DNA of 64,000 bases from Letharia columbiana (taxonomy: Eukaryota > Ascomycota > Lecanoromycetes > Lecanorales > Parmeliaceae): NCBI RefSeq assembly GCF_014066305.1, contig NW_023501037.1:806001-870000 (forward strand), written 5' to 3'. A model generated the notes under the pieces. It did not search any database and was not told where the DNA came from. It saw only the letters and a list, made by a program, of their open reading frames with translations. Positions 61,201 to 64,000 of this stretch are shown piece after piece (positions within the stretch are counted from its first letter, which is position 1; every line of letters starts with the position of its first letter). The position numbers and the translations under genes were made by a program.

Positions 61201-63908
61201 TCTTACTTATAATAATATAATAAATAATTAAAATAAATCTAATATCAACTTCCTTATCTTTATAATCGAATTTCTTATCTTTTAAAATCTTATTCTCGTA
61301 TATATTATAAAAATAATTATTATTATTTATATAATATATCGAAGAATTCTATAAGTATATAAGATTATAGTCTTTATAATAGCTTTTAGAAATAAAGCTC
61401 TTATTCTTAAGATCGTAAAAGTATACTTTCTATAAGAATTAAGATATAAATATTTTTATAAATTCTTAATTATTATATCCTTAGTTATTATTATATTATC
61501 TAATTAAATAAAATAAATATCTATTATAATTCTAGTAATTTATTTAATTTAAATATTATAACTAATTTAATTAGACGTTTTTAGCTATAATTATAAGTAA
61601 TTACTTAAAAATTAATAGAGCGTTTCTTAGAGCTTAATTTCTTAAAGTTATAATTAAAGTTTAAGCTTAAGCTTAAGACGAAGTCTATGGAAATTATTAT
61701 TTAAGTAATTATATATAAGAAGATACTAACCGCCTTAATTCTATTAATAAAGCGTATAAGTTTAAAAAGTATAAAAGGGATATATAGAGAAATTTGATTA
61801 CTATTAATACTTATAATCTAAGTATAATAGTCTTAGCTAATAAGAATAAATATTATAAATTTATAAATCTATTATAAAAGGGCGAGAAGAAAGAAATAGT
61901 CACTTTTAAGCTTTTTAAAATCCATCTTATTATTCTCTAGATAAAGATTTATTCTTATTAAATCGTTATTTATAATCTTAATATTAATCTCTCTCTCGAT
62001 CTTAATCTTAAACTTTTTTTATATATTTTTATATTATAATTTTTTTTACTAATTAAGATAATACTATAGCTTTTTTCTATTATTAAGCTTCTTTATAAAT
62101 TTATAAAGTATAATTTAAGAAGTTAAAGGCGATATAGTAATTTATAATTTGATTTTTAAGTAATTTTATATTTAAGTAGTTTAAGCGTATTTTTTAGAGA
62201 TTTCTATTTATATAATATATTTAAAAACGCTCTATATATAGCTTACGAAATTATATCTACTATTAATATTATTAAGAATATAAACTTATCTTATAAATTA
62301 ATCTAGAGCTAAAAATATAAATATTTTAAAACGATCTTATAGTCGAATAAGCGTTCTTCTTAATTCTATTTAAAGTTATATTATTATATTTTTTTTATTT
62401 TAGAATAAAGTATTTAGCTATTAAAATAAGATAGCTTTTTAAAAATAAATTAAGAGATTTATATATATAATATCCTCTTTTTTAATTATAGCGTAATTTT
62501 CTATATATTAATAAAAAAAAAATTCTTAATATATAATTTCTTTATTATTAAAAATAATATTATTAATATTATATAATTCTTTTAGAACTAATTAAAAGAA
62601 TTCTAGATTAAAAATATAAAAATTACTATTAGATTCTCTTAAAGTAGCTTATCTAGAAGATTTTAAAAGATTTTATAAACTTATTAAATCTATAATATTA
62701 GAAAAAATTATAAATTTTTTAAAATTATTTATATAGCTTATAATATAATTTATTATATTATTAAATCTACTTTTATAAATAAAAACGATATTTATTAAGA
62801 ACTCTCTTAATTTTATAAAAACTAATTTTCGCTAGAATTAGATTTTAAAGCGATATTTTCTAAATTGAAAGCTTTTAGCTAATTAAAAGTTAATTTATTA
62901 AATCTATTATTAAAAAATCCTATATTTAATTTTTTTTAATATTTTTTATTATTATTTCTTAATATCTTATTAAATATAGATTAACTTAATAAAAAGAGAA
63001 TTTTATTTATTAAGTTTATAGCTATATAGAAAATCTCGAGAATTTAATATATTTAGCTTTTTTAAAGTTTAATTTATTTTTAATATAAAATTTAAAAGTA
63101 ATAAAAAGAAAGATGAAAACTGAGATTAATAAAGCGATTAAGGTTTTTATATAAGAGTTATAAGTAATAATAAAAAAAACTAGTAAGTCTTCTTTCTTTA
63201 TTTTTATCGAGCTTAGAAAAAGAAGTTCTATTTTTAAGGCGAGAAGATTAGATTATTTTAAGAAAAGAAGAAGATAATAACTCTAAAAAGACGTCTATAT
63301 AACCTCTCGAGTTAAGACTTAAATTTTTAAGAATAGAGGTATTCTTAAATTTAAGTTAAGTTATTTTAACTTATTAGATAAGAAAATAATTACTATTTAT
63401 ATAATAACGAACTTTATATATAAAGATAATAATTACTTCTATTAGAGTACTTATAGATCTAAAATTATAATTCTAAAAAAGAGAGTAGATAAGAGATTTC
63501 TCTAATTAAGTAATCTTCGAAAGAGAAATCGAGTTAATACTTTAAGATTAATCTTATTAAATATATAAATCTTAACTACGTAGAATATTAATAGATAGAT
63601 TATAAATCTATATAATCGATTTAATAATTTAATAATAATTCTTATTAAGAACTTACTTATAGAGTTTAGGATTTTTTATTAAAAAAGCTTAAAATTAAAA
63701 GATAAATAAAATCGTTAAGTTTAATAGAATAGATTTTTTAACTTTATCGATTATAAATAGTTATACTTTATTATAAAAAGATATAGAGAGAATATAAAAA
63801 GAAAGATTTATTAAGAAGAAAGAAAAATATTAAAAATAAGAGATAAGTTTTCTTTAAGAGAAGAAAAGTTATTTAAAAAGATAAAGGAATTAAATAGCTT
63901 TTATAGTA
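52241..63908. repeat. AT-rich RIP block, relics not identified
   Basis: About 11.7 kb without an open frame. Plus-strand runs with few stops near 53000-53620 hint at a former coding sequence, but no family motif is clear. Two units of about 120 bp with GAAAAAATATATCTAA and TATTATATTAAAAAAA.TTAT recur at 54285 and 54435. I see no tRNA, rRNA or intact gene. Confidence 0.5.
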
Positions 63909-64000
63909 ATCGTAGTCCGACTATTCGCTCCGCTTATAGTAGTTCGCAACTTAAAGACGTACTAGTCTTAAAGACGCGTTTTTTCGCGATTTGATATCCT
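63909..64000 (+). mobile_element. left end of a second Fot1/pogo-type element (cut by window edge)
   Basis: After TA (63907-63908) the sequence ATCGTAGTCCGACTATTCGC, then the TTATAGTAGT, AAAGACGTACTAG and AAAGACGCGTTTTTTCGCG words, repeats the first 92 bp of the element at 27046. This copy is less mutated, keeping CCGAC and GCTCCGC. Confidence 0.75.

Overview
The window looks like nuclear DNA of a filamentous ascomycete (Pezizomycotina). Genes carry several short introns of about 50 to 110 bp with GT..AG ends. The AT-rich blocks are old transposons mutated to saturation by a process that looks like repeat-induced point mutation (RIP). In those blocks CpA and TpG are almost gone, TpA is everywhere, and I see no reading frame longer than about 60 codons.

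Layout: (1) 1-1121 holds the 5' part of a cytochrome P450 gene on the minus strand, running off the left edge. (2) 1122-9551 is an AT-rich block bounded by short inverted repeats next to TA. It contains a complete but dead Ty3/gypsy retrotransposon (1833-8961) with two 283-bp LTRs. (3) 9554-23734 is a normal-GC gene island. It holds a seven-exon secreted GMC oxidoreductase (minus), a compact inverted-repeat element (13074-14365), a three-exon O-methyltransferase (plus), a broken MFS transporter (minus), a five-exon short-chain dehydrogenase (plus), a minisatellite, and a five-exon three-repeat MYB protein (minus). (4) 23735-64000 is a second, much larger AT-rich block without intact genes. In it I can recognise a hAT-like short element and an inverted truncated copy, a Fot1/pogo-type DNA transposon with a paralogous empty site, two direct copies of an unidentified repeat of about 4 kb, a Plavaka-like transposase relic, a retroelement protease relic, several tandem repeats, and the start of a second Fot1-type copy at the right edge.

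How the genes may fit together: P450, GMC oxidoreductase, O-methyltransferase, MFS transporter and short-chain dehydrogenase are the usual tailoring and export set of a fungal secondary-metabolite cluster. No backbone enzyme (polyketide synthase, NRPS, terpene cyclase) is visible, the transporter is dead, and the GMC enzyme appears to lack one of its two catalytic residues. The set may be a decaying or dispersed cluster edge in a transposon-rich, possibly subtelomeric, compartment. That is inference from gene content and setting. I did not find a clearly new defence or mobile system; the most checkable novelties are listed in the findings.
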